This document shows positions 1 to 8,657 of a stretch of DNA of 36,541 nt, piece after piece; the stretch's first letter is position 1, and each line of letters opens with the position of its first letter. The position numbers and the translations under genes are program-made. The DNA is from Bauldia sp. (GTDB lineage: Bacteria > Pseudomonadota > Alphaproteobacteria > Rhizobiales > Kaistiaceae). The stretch lies in assembly GCF_020442045.1 (NCBI RefSeq), contig NZ_JAGRLA010000081.1:1-36541 (forward strand), in the 5' to 3' direction. Below the pieces are notes generated by a model, which did no database searches, had not been told where the DNA came from, and worked only from the letters and a program-made list of their open reading frames with translations.

Positions 1-62
1 GCATATCCCGCCGTGGCTGCGAGGAAGGTCGCGGCTCGGCCCCCCGAGATCGCGGCACGAAG

Positions 63-89
63 TTAATACGGGATGGTTGCCAGGCTCAA
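63..89 (-). promoter_or_regulatory. Weak candidate promoter pointing out of the window
   Basis: On the minus strand TTGAGC (89-84) and TATTAA (68-63) are separated by 15 bp, just past the rplI hairpin. In related genomes dnaB often follows rplI, so this could drive a gene lying left of the window. The short spacing makes it weak. Nothing coding is seen in 1-149. Confidence 0.2.
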
Positions 90-91
90 CA

Positions 92-126
92 GGCGGGCCG
101 GACTCTCCCGAAGGGAGCGGCCCGCC
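92..126 (-). terminator. Hairpin downstream of rplI, probable operon end
   Basis: A perfect 9-bp outer stem (92-100 with 118-126) encloses a second 5-bp stem (105-109 with 113-117, loop GAA). It lies 24 nt past the rplI stop codon. No T-run follows on the minus strand, so it may be a 3' stabilising or Rho-assisted end rather than a classical intrinsic terminator. Confidence 0.5.
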
Positions 127-149
127 CGTCCGTCTCGACCGTCCCGGAC

Positions 150-764
150 CTAGGCCGTCGTCCCGGTCTCGGTGTCTTCGCCTGTCTCGGCCGGAGCCGC
201 CTCGGCCGCCTCACCGGTTCCCTCCGCGTCGGCCGATGCGGCGTCTTCGGCCTCTTCTTCCTCCTGCTCGTCATAGGGACGGGTCACGTCCTCGCCCCGC
301 GCCTGCCGCTCGGCTTCATCCTCGCTGCGGGCGACGTTGACGACGATCTCGCTATCGACCTCGGGATGAAGGACGATTTTCACCGGGTGAAGGCCGATGG
401 TCTTGATCGGCTGCTCCAGGGCGACCTGGCTGCGACCGACGCTGAAGCCGCCATTCTCCAGGATTTCGACCAGGTCGCGCGCATTGACCGAGCCGTAGAG
501 CTGGCCGGTCTCGCCGGCCTGGCGGACGACGATGAAGGACTGGCCGTTGAGCTTGGCGGCAACCGCCTCGGCCTCCTGACGGCGTTCGAGATTGCGCGCC
601 TCGAGCTGGGCCCGCTGTTCCTCGAATCGCCTGCCATTCTCCTTGGTCGCGCGGAGCGCCTTGCCCTGGGGGAGCAGGAAATTGCGGGCGTAGCCATCCC
701 TGACCCGGACGACGTCGCCCATCTGGCCGAGCTTGGCAATCCGCTCAAGCAGGATCACTTCCAT
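150..764 (-). CDS. rplI: 50S ribosomal protein L9 with long acidic tail
   Basis: The 204-residue protein is L9, a 23S rRNA-binding protein of the large subunit near the L1 stalk. The N-terminus reads [17 protein letters not shown], followed by the typical [16 protein letters not shown] segment, and the second globular domain runs to about residue 150. The start at 764 has AAGGAG seven bases upstream and matches the family N-terminus; an in-frame ATG 25 codons further upstream is rejected because it only adds a non-conserved stretch. Residues from about 155 to the end form a disordered Glu/Ala/Asp-rich tail, longer than in E. coli L9 (149 residues) but of a kind common in alphaproteobacteria. 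It is the last gene of the rpsF operon. Confidence 0.97.
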   Translation of the reverse strand: MEVILLERIAKLGQMGDVVRVRDGYARNFLLPQGKALRATKENGRRFEEQRAQLEARNLERRQEAEAVAAKLNGQSFIVVRQAGETGQLYGSVNARDLVEILENGGFSVGRSQVALEQPIKTIGLHPVKIVLHPEVDSEIVVNVARSEDEAERQARGEDVTRPYDEQEEEEAEDAASADAEGTGEAAEAAPAETGEDTETGTTA

Positions 765-783
765 GATGTCACTCCTTCTGAAG

Positions 784-1728
784 TCATTGGTTGGGTGGAG
801 CGCCGCGTAGCTTCCGCGCGCGCAAGTTGACGAATCCATCGGCGAGCCCGAGCAGCGTCAGAAGGACGATCGGGAAGCCGAACAGGATGAGCACCACGTA
901 GACGGTCACCAGGATCAGCGTCCTGAGGTTGCTGGCCATCGTGGTGGCGTGAAGGACCGCGAGCCCGACAAGGGCGAAGGCCGCGCCGAGACCGCCGACA
1001 AGGGTGCCGGCGGCGTGGCCGATGGCGCCGGGGATGAAGGAGGCGGCAAGAGCGGCGGCGAGAACCACCACCGCCTCGTTGGGAAGGGCGGCGGTCCACA
1101 ACGGCGGGCGTGGCCGGGGAAGCCGCCCGGAGGCGTCGGTGATCCGGCCGGCAAGCCACATGTTGAAGACAAGGATGATGACGAGGATCGCCGAGACGGT
1201 GAACGGCATCGCCGCGACGTTGAAGCGCACGAAGGGCTCGATATCCTCGACCGATGGCGGGGCCGCGACATCGGGCGACTGCGCCAGCCAGTCGGACAGT
1301 GTCGAGACCATCTCGTCGGTGATCGTGGCGGGATCGAAGCCGATCACGATTCCGACAACCACCAGCCCGATCGCCGCGGCGAAGGTTCCGTGGAAGAGGA
1401 TGCGCCCGATCGGATACCACTCGATTCCGCCATCGCCGCCATCCTGGCGTGACAGGCCGGCGAACCGCGCCATCCAGACGATCGGCCCGGCGAACAGGGC
1501 GAGATAGACGATCGCCGCCGGGCCCGAGATGGCGACGAGAATGACCACGGCCGCCACGGCCGATGCGATCAGGCCGGCGATGAGCGTCCAGCCGAGACCG
1601 GCGATGGCGACCGGCAGGCCGCACAGGGTGAAGAGCGGGAAGGCGAGGGTGGTCCCGCCGATTGGCGACAGGAAGAGCAGGGCGCCCGCGACGCCGGCTA
1701 CCAGGCCGACCAGGATGATCTGAACCAT
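784..1728 (-). CDS. DUF2232 integral membrane protein
   Basis: This 314-residue protein is dominated by hydrophobic helices, with about eight membrane-spanning segments separated by short loops. The start of the chain is itself a helix ([19 protein letters not shown]). Its place between rpsR and rplI is the usual one for the DUF2232 family in Hyphomicrobiales, and that position plus the membrane topology is the basis of the call. DUF2232 proteins resemble S-component-like or MreD-like membrane proteins, but no activity is established here. The gene ends 19 nt before the rplI start and is presumably cotranscribed with the ribosomal genes. The start ATG has no strong Shine-Dalgarno sequence close by. 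Confidence 0.85.
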   Translation of the reverse strand: MVQIILVGLVAGVAGALLFLSPIGGTTLAFPLFTLCGLPVAIAGLGWTLIAGLIASAVAAVVILVAISGPAAIVYLALFAGPIVWMARFAGLSRQDGGDGGIEWYPIGRILFHGTFAAAIGLVVVGIVIGFDPATITDEMVSTLSDWLAQSPDVAAPPSVEDIEPFVRFNVAAMPFTVSAILVIILVFNMWLAGRITDASGRLPRPRPPLWTAALPNEAVVVLAAALAASFIPGAIGHAAGTLVGGLGAAFALVGLAVLHATTMASNLRTLILVTVYVVLILFGFPIVLLTLLGLADGFVNLRARKLRGAPPNQ

Positions 1729-1827
1729 GTCGTTCGCTGTCCCGCTCCTGCGAAGCGGTTAGGGGCAGGTCGCGGACGTCTTCCGCTCCATGCCCCAACC
1801 CGTATCAACGAAAGGGCGCCCCGCGGC

Positions 1828-2076
1828 CTACTTGATCACGTAGGGCAGGAGACCCAGGAAACGCGCCCGCTTGATGGCGCGCGCGAGCTCACGCTGCTTG
1901 ATGGCCGAGACGGCGGTGATCCGCGACGGCACGATCTTGCCACGCTCCGAGATGTAGCGCTGGAGCAGGCGGACGTCCTTGTAGTCGATCTTCGGCGCAT
2001 TCTCGCCGGAGAAAGGGCAGGTCTTGCGGCGACGGAAGAAGGGCCGACGCGTCGGAAGCTGGTTGATGTCGACCAT
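1828..2076 (-). CDS. rpsR: 30S ribosomal protein S18
   Basis: The 82-residue product is S18, which pairs with S6 on the platform of the small subunit. Family hallmarks are [15 protein letters not shown] near the N-terminus, the IDYKD motif, [12 protein letters not shown] and the basic C-terminal [13 protein letters not shown]. Its ATG (2076-2074) shares one base with the rpsF stop (2078-2076), implying translational coupling with its binding partner S6. Length is normal for the family. Confidence 0.98.
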   Translation of the reverse strand: MVDINQLPTRRPFFRRRKTCPFSGENAPKIDYKDVRLLQRYISERGKIVPSRITAVSAIKQRELARAIKRARFLGLLPYVIK

Positions 2077-2513
2077 TATTCGGAACCCTTGTCGTCGCTG
2101 GAATCACGCTCGTCGCGCCGGGGACCGCGGTCGCGATCGCCAGGACCGCGCTCGCGATCGCCGAAGCGGCCGCGCGGCCGGTCGTCGCGATCACGCTTCT
2201 GCATCATCACCGACGGGCCCTCCTCGAGCTCGTCGACCTTGATGGTCATCGTGCGCAGCACGTCTTCGTGAATACGCTGCTGCCGTTCCATCTCGGCGAC
2301 CGCCGCCGGCGGCGCATCGAGATTCAGCAGCGTGAAATGCGCCTTGCGGTTCTTGCGGATGCGGTAGGTGAGGGACTTGAGGCCCCAGGTCTCCACCTTG
2401 GCGACCTTGCCGCCACCTTCCTCGATGACGGCCTTGAACTGATCGACCAGCCCTTCGACCTGCTGGCTCGAGATGTCCTGGCGTGCCAGGAAGATATGCT
2501 CGTAAAGAGGCAT
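2076..2513 (-). CDS. rpsF: 30S ribosomal protein S6 with charged C-terminal extension
   Basis: The 145-residue protein begins [15 protein letters not shown] and contains the S6 core ([22 protein letters not shown]) to about residue 95. S6 binds S18 and 16S rRNA in the 30S platform. After residue 105 comes a low-complexity tail of about 40 residues built from Arg, Asp and Gly, unlike the Glu-rich tail of E. coli S6 that RimK modifies. AAGGAAAGG lies just upstream of the start. It is the first gene of the operon and has a leader of about 165 nt behind a good promoter. Confidence 0.97.
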   Translation of the reverse strand: MPLYEHIFLARQDISSQQVEGLVDQFKAVIEEGGGKVAKVETWGLKSLTYRIRKNRKAHFTLLNLDAPPAAVAEMERQQRIHEDVLRTMTIKVDELEEGPSVMMQKRDRDDRPRGRFGDRERGPGDRDRGPRRDERDSSDDKGSE

Positions 2514-2684
2514 TTCGGCCTTTCCTTCATGTTAGCCGGCGCCAAGCCTCGCGAAGCCTTTGAAAGGAAAGGCCCGCTTGCACTTCGAGAGCGGAGACAC
2601 GGGAAGACGGATCGCCTGTCGATCCTCCCGGGAAATCCCGGGCTTCCGTTCAGCCCCCAGCCGGGGTCCGATTGGACGAGGGGG

Positions 2685-2712
2685 GTTATAAGCCAAGATT
2701 CGGCAAATGCAA
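2685..2712 (-). promoter_or_regulatory. Promoter of the rpsF operon
   Basis: On the minus strand TTGCAT (2712-2707) and TATAAC (2690-2685) are separated by 16 bp. This fits a sigma-70-type promoter for the ribosomal operon, with transcription expected to start near 2678 and a leader of about 165 nt before rpsF. Confidence 0.6.
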
Positions 2713-2770
2713 GGCATGGACGCGCCAGCCGGTCTTCCACTGGACATGCGCGGTTGTTGGCCTGCCGTGC

Positions 2771-2799
2771 TTGACATTGCGGAGCCAAACAGGCTCAAA
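2771..2799 (+). promoter_or_regulatory. Candidate fabD promoter
   Basis: A perfect -35 hexamer TTGACA (2771-2776) is followed after 17 bp by CTCAAA, a poor -10. The strong -35 and its position 50 bp before fabD support it; the weak -10 argues for caution. Confidence 0.35.
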
Positions 2800-2848
2800 G
2801 GCGCGGATTTTTCCGGGCAGGTCCCGAAGAGGCAAGCAAGCGGCGCGG

Positions 2849-3811
2849 ATGACGACGGCGTTCACATTTCCCGGGCAGGGCAGCCAGGCCGTGGGCATGG
2901 GCAAGGCCCTGGCCGATGCCTATCCGGAAGCGCGCGCCGTTTTCGACGAGGTCGACGAAGCCCTCGGCGAGAAGCTTTCGGCAACCATCTGGGATGGGCC
3001 GGCGAACGCGCTGACCCTGACCGAGAACGCGCAGCCGGCGCTGATGGCGGTGAGCCTGGCCGCGACCCGGGTGCTGGCATCCCGTGGCGCACCCATCGCA
3101 TCGAGCGCCGCCTTCGTCGCCGGCCATTCGCTCGGCGAATATTCGGCTCTCGCGGCGGCCGGCGCGCTCAGCGTCGGCGACGCGGCGCGGCTCTTGCGGA
3201 CCCGCGGGCGCGCCATGCAGGAAGCCGTGCCGGTCGGCGCCGGCGCGATGGCGGCGCTGATCGGGCTCGACCTCGAAACGGTCGCCGCGGTCGCCGCTGA
3301 AGCGGCCGAAGGCGCCGTCTGCTCGGCCGCCAATGACAACGGGGGCGGACAGGTCGTGGTCTCCGGCGACAAGGCCGCCGTCGAACGCGCGGTCGAGATC
3401 GCCAAGGCGAAGGGCGCGAGGCGCGCGGTCCTGCTGCCGGTCAGCGCGCCGTTCCACTGCGCGCTGATGGCGCCGGCGGCGGAGGTGATGCGGGCGGCGC
3501 TTGCCGAGGTGACGCTCAACGCGCCCGTGGTGCCGATCGTCGCCAACGTGACGGCCCGGCCGACCAGCGACGCCGAAGAAATCCGGCGCAACCTGGTGAC
3601 CCAGGTGACGGCCATGGTCCGCTGGCGCGAATCGATCGTGTGGCTGGCGGAAGCCGGCGTCGACCGATTCGTCGAGGTCGGGGCGGGGAAGGTGCTTTCC
3701 GGGCTTGCCAGGCGGATCGCCGATGGCGTCGCGACGATGACCGCCGGGACGCCCGAAGATATCGAGGCGGCCGTGAGCCAGCTCGGCGCCGACGAGGTGA
3801 AAAATGTTTGA
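2849..3811 (+). CDS. fabD: Malonyl-CoA:ACP transacylase
   Basis: FabD (320 residues) moves malonyl groups from CoA to acyl carrier protein, supplying the extender unit for type II fatty-acid synthesis in the cytosol. The N-terminal FPGQGSQAVGMG motif, the nucleophile elbow GHSLGEYSALAAAG and the conserved APFHCALM histidine motif are all present. The start at 2849 gives the canonical MTTAFTFPGQGSQ beginning; the reading frame stays open 59 codons upstream but that part is not conserved. No strong Shine-Dalgarno sequence is visible close to this ATG. The gene heads the fab cluster and its end overlaps fabG by 8 bp. Confidence 0.97.
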   Translation: MTTAFTFPGQGSQAVGMGKALADAYPEARAVFDEVDEALGEKLSATIWDGPANALTLTENAQPALMAVSLAATRVLASRGAPIASSAAFVAGHSLGEYSALAAAGALSVGDAARLLRTRGRAMQEAVPVGAGAMAALIGLDLETVAAVAAEAAEGAVCSAANDNGGGQVVVSGDKAAVERAVEIAKAKGARRAVLLPVSAPFHCALMAPAAEVMRAALAEVTLNAPVVPIVANVTARPTSDAEEIRRNLVTQVTAMVRWRESIVWLAEAGVDRFVEVGAGKVLSGLARRIADGVATMTAGTPEDIEAAVSQLGADEVKNV

Positions 3812-4541
3812 TCTGACGGCTAAACGCGCGCTGGTCACCGGCGCGAGCGGCAGCATCGGCGGCGGCATCGCCAGGGCGCTGCACCAGCAGGGCGCGACGG
3901 TCGCCCTTTCCGGCACGCGGCGCGAGGCACTCGACCAGCTCGCCGCCGAGCTTGGCGAGCGCTGCGCGGTCCTGCCCTGCGATCTCGGCGACGGTGCAGC
4001 GGTCGACGCGCTGGTGCCGCAAGCCGAAGAAGCGATCGGCGACCTCGATATCCTCGTCAATAATGCAGGGCTGACCCGCGACACCCTCTTCGTCAGGATA
4101 TCCGACGAGGACTGGAACAAGGTCATCACCGTCAACCTGACGGCAGCCTTCAAGCTGTCGCGCGCCGTGCTGATGGGCATGATGCGCCGGCGCGGTGGCC
4201 GGATCATCTCGATATCGTCGGTCGTTGGCGTGACCGGGAATGCGGGCCAGGGCAACTATGCCGCCTCGAAGGCCGGGCTGATCGGCATGACCAAGGCGCT
4301 TGCGCAGGAAGTCGCCAGCCGCGGCGTCACGGCCAATTGCATCGCGCCGGGCTTCGTCGCTTCGGCGATGACCGACGCATTGAACGACAAGCAGAAAGAA
4401 TCGATTCTGCAACGGGTTCCGATGAGGCGCCTGGGGACACTGGAGGAGATCGCGTCGGCGGCGGTTTATCTCGCCAGCGACGAGGCCGCCTATGTCACCG
4501 GGCAAACGATCCATGTCAATGGTGGTATGGCCATGATCTAA
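3804..4541 (+). CDS. fabG: 3-oxoacyl-ACP reductase
   Basis: FabG (245 residues) is the NADPH-dependent short-chain dehydrogenase that reduces 3-ketoacyl-ACP in fatty-acid elongation. Visible motifs are the cofactor-binding TGASGSIGG (12-20), NNAG (86-89) and the catalytic triad Ser139, Tyr152 and Lys156 in ISSVVG and NYAASK. The C-terminal HVNGGMAMI ending is typical of FabG. It overlaps the end of fabD, so the two are probably translated from one mRNA. The next gene, acpP, starts 272 bp later. Confidence 0.97.
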   Translation: MFDLTAKRALVTGASGSIGGGIARALHQQGATVALSGTRREALDQLAAELGERCAVLPCDLGDGAAVDALVPQAEEAIGDLDILVNNAGLTRDTLFVRISDEDWNKVITVNLTAAFKLSRAVLMGMMRRRGGRIISISSVVGVTGNAGQGNYAASKAGLIGMTKALAQEVASRGVTANCIAPGFVASAMTDALNDKQKESILQRVPMRRLGTLEEIASAAVYLASDEAAYVTGQTIHVNGGMAMI

Positions 4542-4554
4542 AAGGATAAAATGA

Positions 4555-4574
4555 GTCGACCAGAAAGGGTCGAC
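4555..4574 (+). terminator. Hairpin after fabG, possible attenuator
   Basis: A perfect 7-bp inverted repeat GTCGACC/GGTCGAC with a 6-nt loop begins 13 nt after the fabG stop. The downstream stretch GTGTTTTCG has only a short T-run, so partial termination or mRNA 3' protection is more likely than full termination. Confidence 0.4.
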
Positions 4575-4813
4575 AAGGGTGTTTTCGAGCTGTCCCGGCC
4601 GCTGGTAAAGGTCAATAAAGTGTGTTACGACCGGCCAAATTGCCGACGTCCGGGCGGCTTCTTCTACCCCCTGCCGATCGGCAGTTACGGCGACGCCGCA
4701 CCGAGTATTTCGGGCCAAATTCCCGTTCCCGTGCGCAGGCCAAGGACCGATCACCGGCGGAGGGGGCAACTCTTCGGAGTTGATCATGATTGGGCAACTG
4801 AGGTTCTGACAAG

Positions 4814-5050
4814 ATGAGCGATATCGCTGAACGGGTGAAGAAGATCGTCGTCGAGCATCTGGGCGTCGACGCGGATAAAGTTACGGAAAAGGCCAGCTTC
4901 ATCGACGACCTTGGCGCTGACAGCCTCGACACCGTCGAGCTGGTCATGGCGTTTGAGGAAGAATTCGGGGTCGAGATTCCCGATGATGCCGCCGAGACGA
5001 TTCTCACGGTCGGCGACGCCGTCAAGTTCCTTGAAAAGAACGCGGCCTGA
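4814..5050 (+). CDS. acpP: Acyl carrier protein
   Basis: AcpP (78 residues) carries growing acyl chains on a 4'-phosphopantetheine arm during fatty-acid and lipid A synthesis. The attachment serine is Ser37 in the invariant [18 protein letters not shown] motif, and the protein is strongly acidic as expected. GAGG lies about ten bases before the ATG. The gene sits between fabG and fabF in the standard order. A 272-bp gap upstream leaves room for its own promoter, which would fit the high abundance of ACP, but I could not identify convincing hexamers. Confidence 0.98.
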   Translation: MSDIAERVKKIVVEHLGVDADKVTEKASFIDDLGADSLDTVELVMAFEEEFGVEIPDDAAETILTVGDAVKFLEKNAA

Positions 5051-5070
5051 CCGGGCGCTCCAGCGGTGAA

Positions 5071-5087
5071 GCCGGATTCGATCCGGC
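5071..5087 (+). other. Hairpin between acpP and fabF
   Basis: GCCGGAT (5071-5077) pairs perfectly with ATCCGGC (5081-5087) around a three-base TCG loop, 21 nt after the acpP stop. No T-run follows. Its position suits a 3' stabiliser or processing signal that would let abundant acpP mRNA be uncoupled from fabF. Confidence 0.4.
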
Positions 5088-5108
5088 GAGCTGGGGGCTG
5101 ATCGTCCG

Positions 5109-6371
5109 ATGAGGCGAGTCGTCGTTACAGGGCTTGGGATGGTTACCCCGCTTGGCTGCGGGGTCGAACCCACGTGGAAGAATCTGCTTGCCGGGAAGAG
5201 TGGCGCCGTCAGGGTCACCGGCTTTCCGGTCGACGATCTTGCCTGCCAGATCGCCTGCCAGATTCCGCGCGGCCCCGCGTCCGAGGGCAAATACGATCCG
5301 GACGAATGGATGGAGCCCAAGGAAGCCCGCAAGGTCGACGACTTCATCGTCTATGCGATGGCCGCCGCCGACCAGGCACTGGACGACGCCGGCTGGCATC
5401 CGGAGGACGAAGACGACCGATGCGCGACAGGCGTCCTGATCGGCTCCGGTATCGGCGGCATCTCCGGCATCTACGAAGCGTCGTTGACGCTGCGTGACCG
5501 GGGGCCGCGGCGGATCAGTCCCTTCTTCCTGCCCGGACGGCTGATCAACCTTGCCGCCGGACATGTTTCCATCCGCCACAAGCTCAAGGGCCCGAACCAC
5601 GCGGTCGTCACCGCCTGCTCGACCGGGGCCCATGCGATCGGCGATGCCTCGCGGCTGATCGCCTTCGGCGACGCCGACGTGATGGTTGCCGGCGGCACCG
5701 AATCGCCGGTCAATCGCCTGTCGCTCGCGGGCTTCGCAGCCTGCCGGACGCTTTCGACCGATTTCAACGACGAGCCGGAAAGGGCCTCGCGCCCCTATGA
5801 CCGGGACCGGGACGGTTTCGTGATGGGCGAGGGCGCGGGCATCGTCGTGCTCGAGGAGCGGGAGCACGCGCTCGCGCGCGGTGCCAAGATCTACGGCGAG
5901 ATCATCGGCTACGGGCTGTCGGGCGACGCCCACCACATCACGTCGCCCTCTCCTGACGGCGACGGTGCCGAAAGGTGCATGCGGGCGGCGATGAAGCGGG
6001 CCGCCATCACCCCGGACGAGATCGACTATGTCAATGCGCACGGCACCTCGACTCCGGTCGGCGACGAGATCGAGCTGAAGGCCGTCGAGCGACTGCTCGG
6101 CAATGCCGCCGGACGGGTGTCGATGTCGTCGACCAAGTCGGCGATCGGCCATCTGCTCGGCGCCGCGGGCGCGGTCGAGGCAATCTTCTCGCTGCTGGCG
6201 ATCCGCGACAATGTCGCGCCGGCGACCCTGAATCTCGACAACCCTTCCGTCGATACCGCACTCGACCTTGTGCCCAAGAAGCCGGTCGAGCGGACGATCG
6301 ACGTGGCGCTGTCGAACTCTTTCGGTTTTGGCGGGACGAACGCCTCGCTGGTTTTCCGCCGCCACGCGTAG
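5109..6371 (+). CDS. fabF: 3-oxoacyl-ACP synthase II
   Basis: FabF (420 residues) catalyses the condensation step of fatty-acid elongation. The thiolase-fold catalytic triad is visible: nucleophile Cys170 in VVTACSTGAH, His311 in NAHGTSTPVGD and His348 in SAIGHLLGAAG. The N-terminal RRVVVTGLGMVTPLGCG and C-terminal NSFGFGGTNASLVF complete the family pattern. Length is normal for KASII. It follows acpP by 58 bp and precedes mltG by 80 bp, the conserved alphaproteobacterial order. Confidence 0.97.
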   Translation: MRRVVVTGLGMVTPLGCGVEPTWKNLLAGKSGAVRVTGFPVDDLACQIACQIPRGPASEGKYDPDEWMEPKEARKVDDFIVYAMAAADQALDDAGWHPEDEDDRCATGVLIGSGIGGISGIYEASLTLRDRGPRRISPFFLPGRLINLAAGHVSIRHKLKGPNHAVVTACSTGAHAIGDASRLIAFGDADVMVAGGTESPVNRLSLAGFAACRTLSTDFNDEPERASRPYDRDRDGFVMGEGAGIVVLEEREHALARGAKIYGEIIGYGLSGDAHHITSPSPDGDGAERCMRAAMKRAAITPDEIDYVNAHGTSTPVGDEIELKAVERLLGNAAGRVSMSSTKSAIGHLLGAAGAVEAIFSLLAIRDNVAPATLNLDNPSVDTALDLVPKKPVERTIDVALSNSFGFGGTNASLVFRRHA

Positions 6372-6451
6372 GCGGGTACTATCCCGCTCTCGCCATATTT
6401 GCTTATAAAGTCGCTGGCCGGGGCATATTCGACCGAAAGGCTTGGACCGAA

Positions 6452-7684
6452 ATGAGTGATTCCAGAGGGGATCAATTCGGCAGCGACGCCGATATTCTCT
6501 CGGCGCGGCTGGTGTCGGCCAATCGCTCCGCGCCAAAGAGTCCGACGGAAGCCTTGCAGCCCGAATCGGTACCCCCGCCGCCGCAGCGGTCGCGCGCGGT
6601 CCGCCATCCGCTCGTCGTCTTCACCAATTTCGTGCTGACGATCATCGTCGTCGCGGGCGTCGCGCTCGGCGGCGGCCTGCTGATCGGCAAGTCGCAATTC
6701 GACAAGGAGGGCGCGCTCGACCAGGAGCGTTCGATTTCGGTGAGCCGCGGAACCGGGCTGAGCGCGATCGCGGATCAGCTGCAGCGCGAGGGCGCGATCT
6801 CCAGCAAATGGCTGTTCATTGCCGGCGTCTGGCTGAGCCAGAACCAGGACAACCTGAAGGCCGGCGAATACCTGATCCCCGCCCATGCCAGCATGGCCGA
6901 CATCATGGACACCATGGTCGAGGGCAAGAGCATCGTCTACTCGATCACCATTCCCGAGGGCCTGACCAGCAAGCAGATCGTCGATCGGCTGCTCGCCAAT
7001 GACATTCTCGTCGGCGAGATCAAGGATATCCCGCCGGAGGGGACGCTGCTGCCGGCGCGCTACGACTTCTCGCGCGGCGACACTCGCCAGAACGTCATCT
7101 CCCGGATGCAGCGGGAGCGCGACCGGGTGCTCACCGATGTCTGGTCGCGGCGGGCGTCGGATCTGCCGCTGAAGAACATCAACGAGCTGGCGGTGCTGGC
7201 TTCCATCGTCGAGAAGGAAACCGCGCTGGCCGACGAACGCAGCCGGGTCGCGGCGGTCTTCATCAACCGCTTGCGGCTGAACATGCGGCTGCAGACCGAC
7301 CCGACGGTGATTTACGGGCTGTTTGGCGGCGACGGCAAGCCGCAGGACTATTCCCTGACCCGCGCCGATCTCGAGAAGGAAACGCCCTATAACACCTACC
7401 TGATCGATGGCCTGCCGCCCGGCCCGATCGCCAATCCGGGGCAGGCCTCGATCGAGGCGGCCGCCAACCCGTCGCGGACGCGGGACCTTTTCTTCGTCGC
7501 CGACGGCTCCGGTGGCCACGCTTTCGCCGAGACCTATGAGGAGCATCTCCGCAACGTCGCCCGGTGGCGTGAGATCAGCGCGGCGCCGCCCGCCGAAGCG
7601 GATGCGGCCGGCGATGAGCCTATCCCGGGCGCGGAGGAGCCGCTGGCCCTCTCGCCGGACGACGAGGCCGCGCCGGCCGACTAG
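6452..7684 (+). CDS. mltG: Endolytic murein transglycosylase MltG
   Basis: MltG (410 residues, YceG family) cleaves nascent peptidoglycan strands at the inner membrane and sets glycan chain length. An N-terminal cytoplasmic part of about 50 residues precedes one membrane helix (about 54-79). The periplasmic part carries the catalytic motif LASIVEKETA (Glu254) and the family block RLRLNMRLQTDPTVIYG. The C-terminus has a Pro/Ala/Glu-rich tail after residue 375. The ATG at 6452 was chosen because it follows fabF and a GAAAGG sequence; the frame is open far upstream but only as overlap with fabF. Confidence 0.95.
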   Translation: MSDSRGDQFGSDADILSARLVSANRSAPKSPTEALQPESVPPPPQRSRAVRHPLVVFTNFVLTIIVVAGVALGGGLLIGKSQFDKEGALDQERSISVSRGTGLSAIADQLQREGAISSKWLFIAGVWLSQNQDNLKAGEYLIPAHASMADIMDTMVEGKSIVYSITIPEGLTSKQIVDRLLANDILVGEIKDIPPEGTLLPARYDFSRGDTRQNVISRMQRERDRVLTDVWSRRASDLPLKNINELAVLASIVEKETALADERSRVAAVFINRLRLNMRLQTDPTVIYGLFGGDGKPQDYSLTRADLEKETPYNTYLIDGLPPGPIANPGQASIEAAANPSRTRDLFFVADGSGGHAFAETYEEHLRNVARWREISAAPPAEADAAGDEPIPGAEEPLALSPDDEAAPAD

Positions 7685-7769
7685 GGCGCCATGCCGGACG
7701 GGGGCCGGCAAGCTGAACGCCGCGGGCATCGGTCGATCCGGTGCCGCGAGACTCCAGGGGGATCGCCAC

Positions 7770-8654
7770 ATGGCGCTTTGCAGCATGACGGGATTTGCCC
7801 GTGCCGATGGCGGCGATGCCACGCGCTGGAGCTGGGAGCTGCGGTCGGTCAACGGCAAGGGGCTCGACGTCCGCCTGCGCCTGCCACCCGGCTTCGAAAG
7901 GCTCGAGCGGGACGCGCGGGACCGCTGCGTCGCGACGCTGGGCCGTGGCAACATCCAGGCGTCGCTGTCGGTGACGAGCGACGCCGGTGCGCAGGCGCTG
8001 ACCATCAACGAGGATGTCCTTGCCAGGATGATCGACGCCGTGAGGCGGATCGGCGAGCGCATCGACACGGCGCCACCGGCGCCCGAGGGAATCCTGGCGC
8101 TGCGCGGCGTGATCGAGGTTGCCGACCTTGCCACGGACGAGGCGGCGCGCGAGGCGCTCGACGCCGGAATCCTGGCGGGGCTCGACAAGGCGCTGGCCGA
8201 TCTCGTCTCGATGCGCGAGCGCGAGGGCGAAGCGATCGGCTCCGTCCTCACGGCGCGTCTCGACGAGATGAAGCGCCTGACCGATCTCGCCGAGGGTTCC
8301 CCGGCGCGGGAGCCGGAGACGATCAGGGCGCGGCTCGCCGAGCAGGTCGCGACGCTGCTCGACGCGGCGCCCGCGCTCGAACCCGACCGGCTGCACCAGG
8401 AGGCCGTGATCCTCGCCACCAAGGCTGATATCCGGGAGGAGCTCGACCGTCTATTTGCCCATATCGCCGCCGCCCGGGAGCTGCTGGCCGCCGGCGGCGC
8501 GGTCGGTCGCCGGCTCGACTTCCTGGCCCAGGAATTCAATCGCGAGGTCAATACGCTCTGCGCCAAATCCAATGATCGCGCCCTGACCGCGATCGGCCTC
8601 GACATGAAGGCCGTCGTCGACCAGCTGCGCGAGCAGATCCAGAACCTGGAATAG
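7770..8654 (+). CDS. yicC: YicC/YloC family endoribonuclease
   Basis: The 294-residue product starts MALCSMTGFARADG, the signature opening of the YicC family, and ends with the conserved C-terminal DUF1732 block (NREVNTLCAKSNDRALTAIGLDMKAVVDQLREQIQNLE region). Members have been shown to be RNases acting on small RNAs and mRNAs, so this is an inferred role here. The ATG at 7770 has CAGGGGG ten bases upstream. The gene is separated from gmk by only 3 bp, a conserved pairing across proteobacteria. Confidence 0.94.
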   Translation: MALCSMTGFARADGGDATRWSWELRSVNGKGLDVRLRLPPGFERLERDARDRCVATLGRGNIQASLSVTSDAGAQALTINEDVLARMIDAVRRIGERIDTAPPAPEGILALRGVIEVADLATDEAAREALDAGILAGLDKALADLVSMREREGEAIGSVLTARLDEMKRLTDLAEGSPAREPETIRARLAEQVATLLDAAPALEPDRLHQEAVILATKADIREELDRLFAHIAAARELLAAGGAVGRRLDFLAQEFNREVNTLCAKSNDRALTAIGLDMKAVVDQLREQIQNLE

Positions 8655-8657
8655 ACG

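Larger units (their letters stand above)
2514..2848. other. Divergent regulatory region between rpsF and fabD
   Basis: This 335-bp gap carries no convincing gene. It holds the rpsF promoter (2685-2712, minus) and its leader, plus a consensus TTGACA at 2771-2776 pointing toward fabD. The leader contains short GC-rich inverted repeats, for example a CCCC/GGGG stem around 2654-2666, that could form structure in the rpsF mRNA. Confidence 0.6.
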
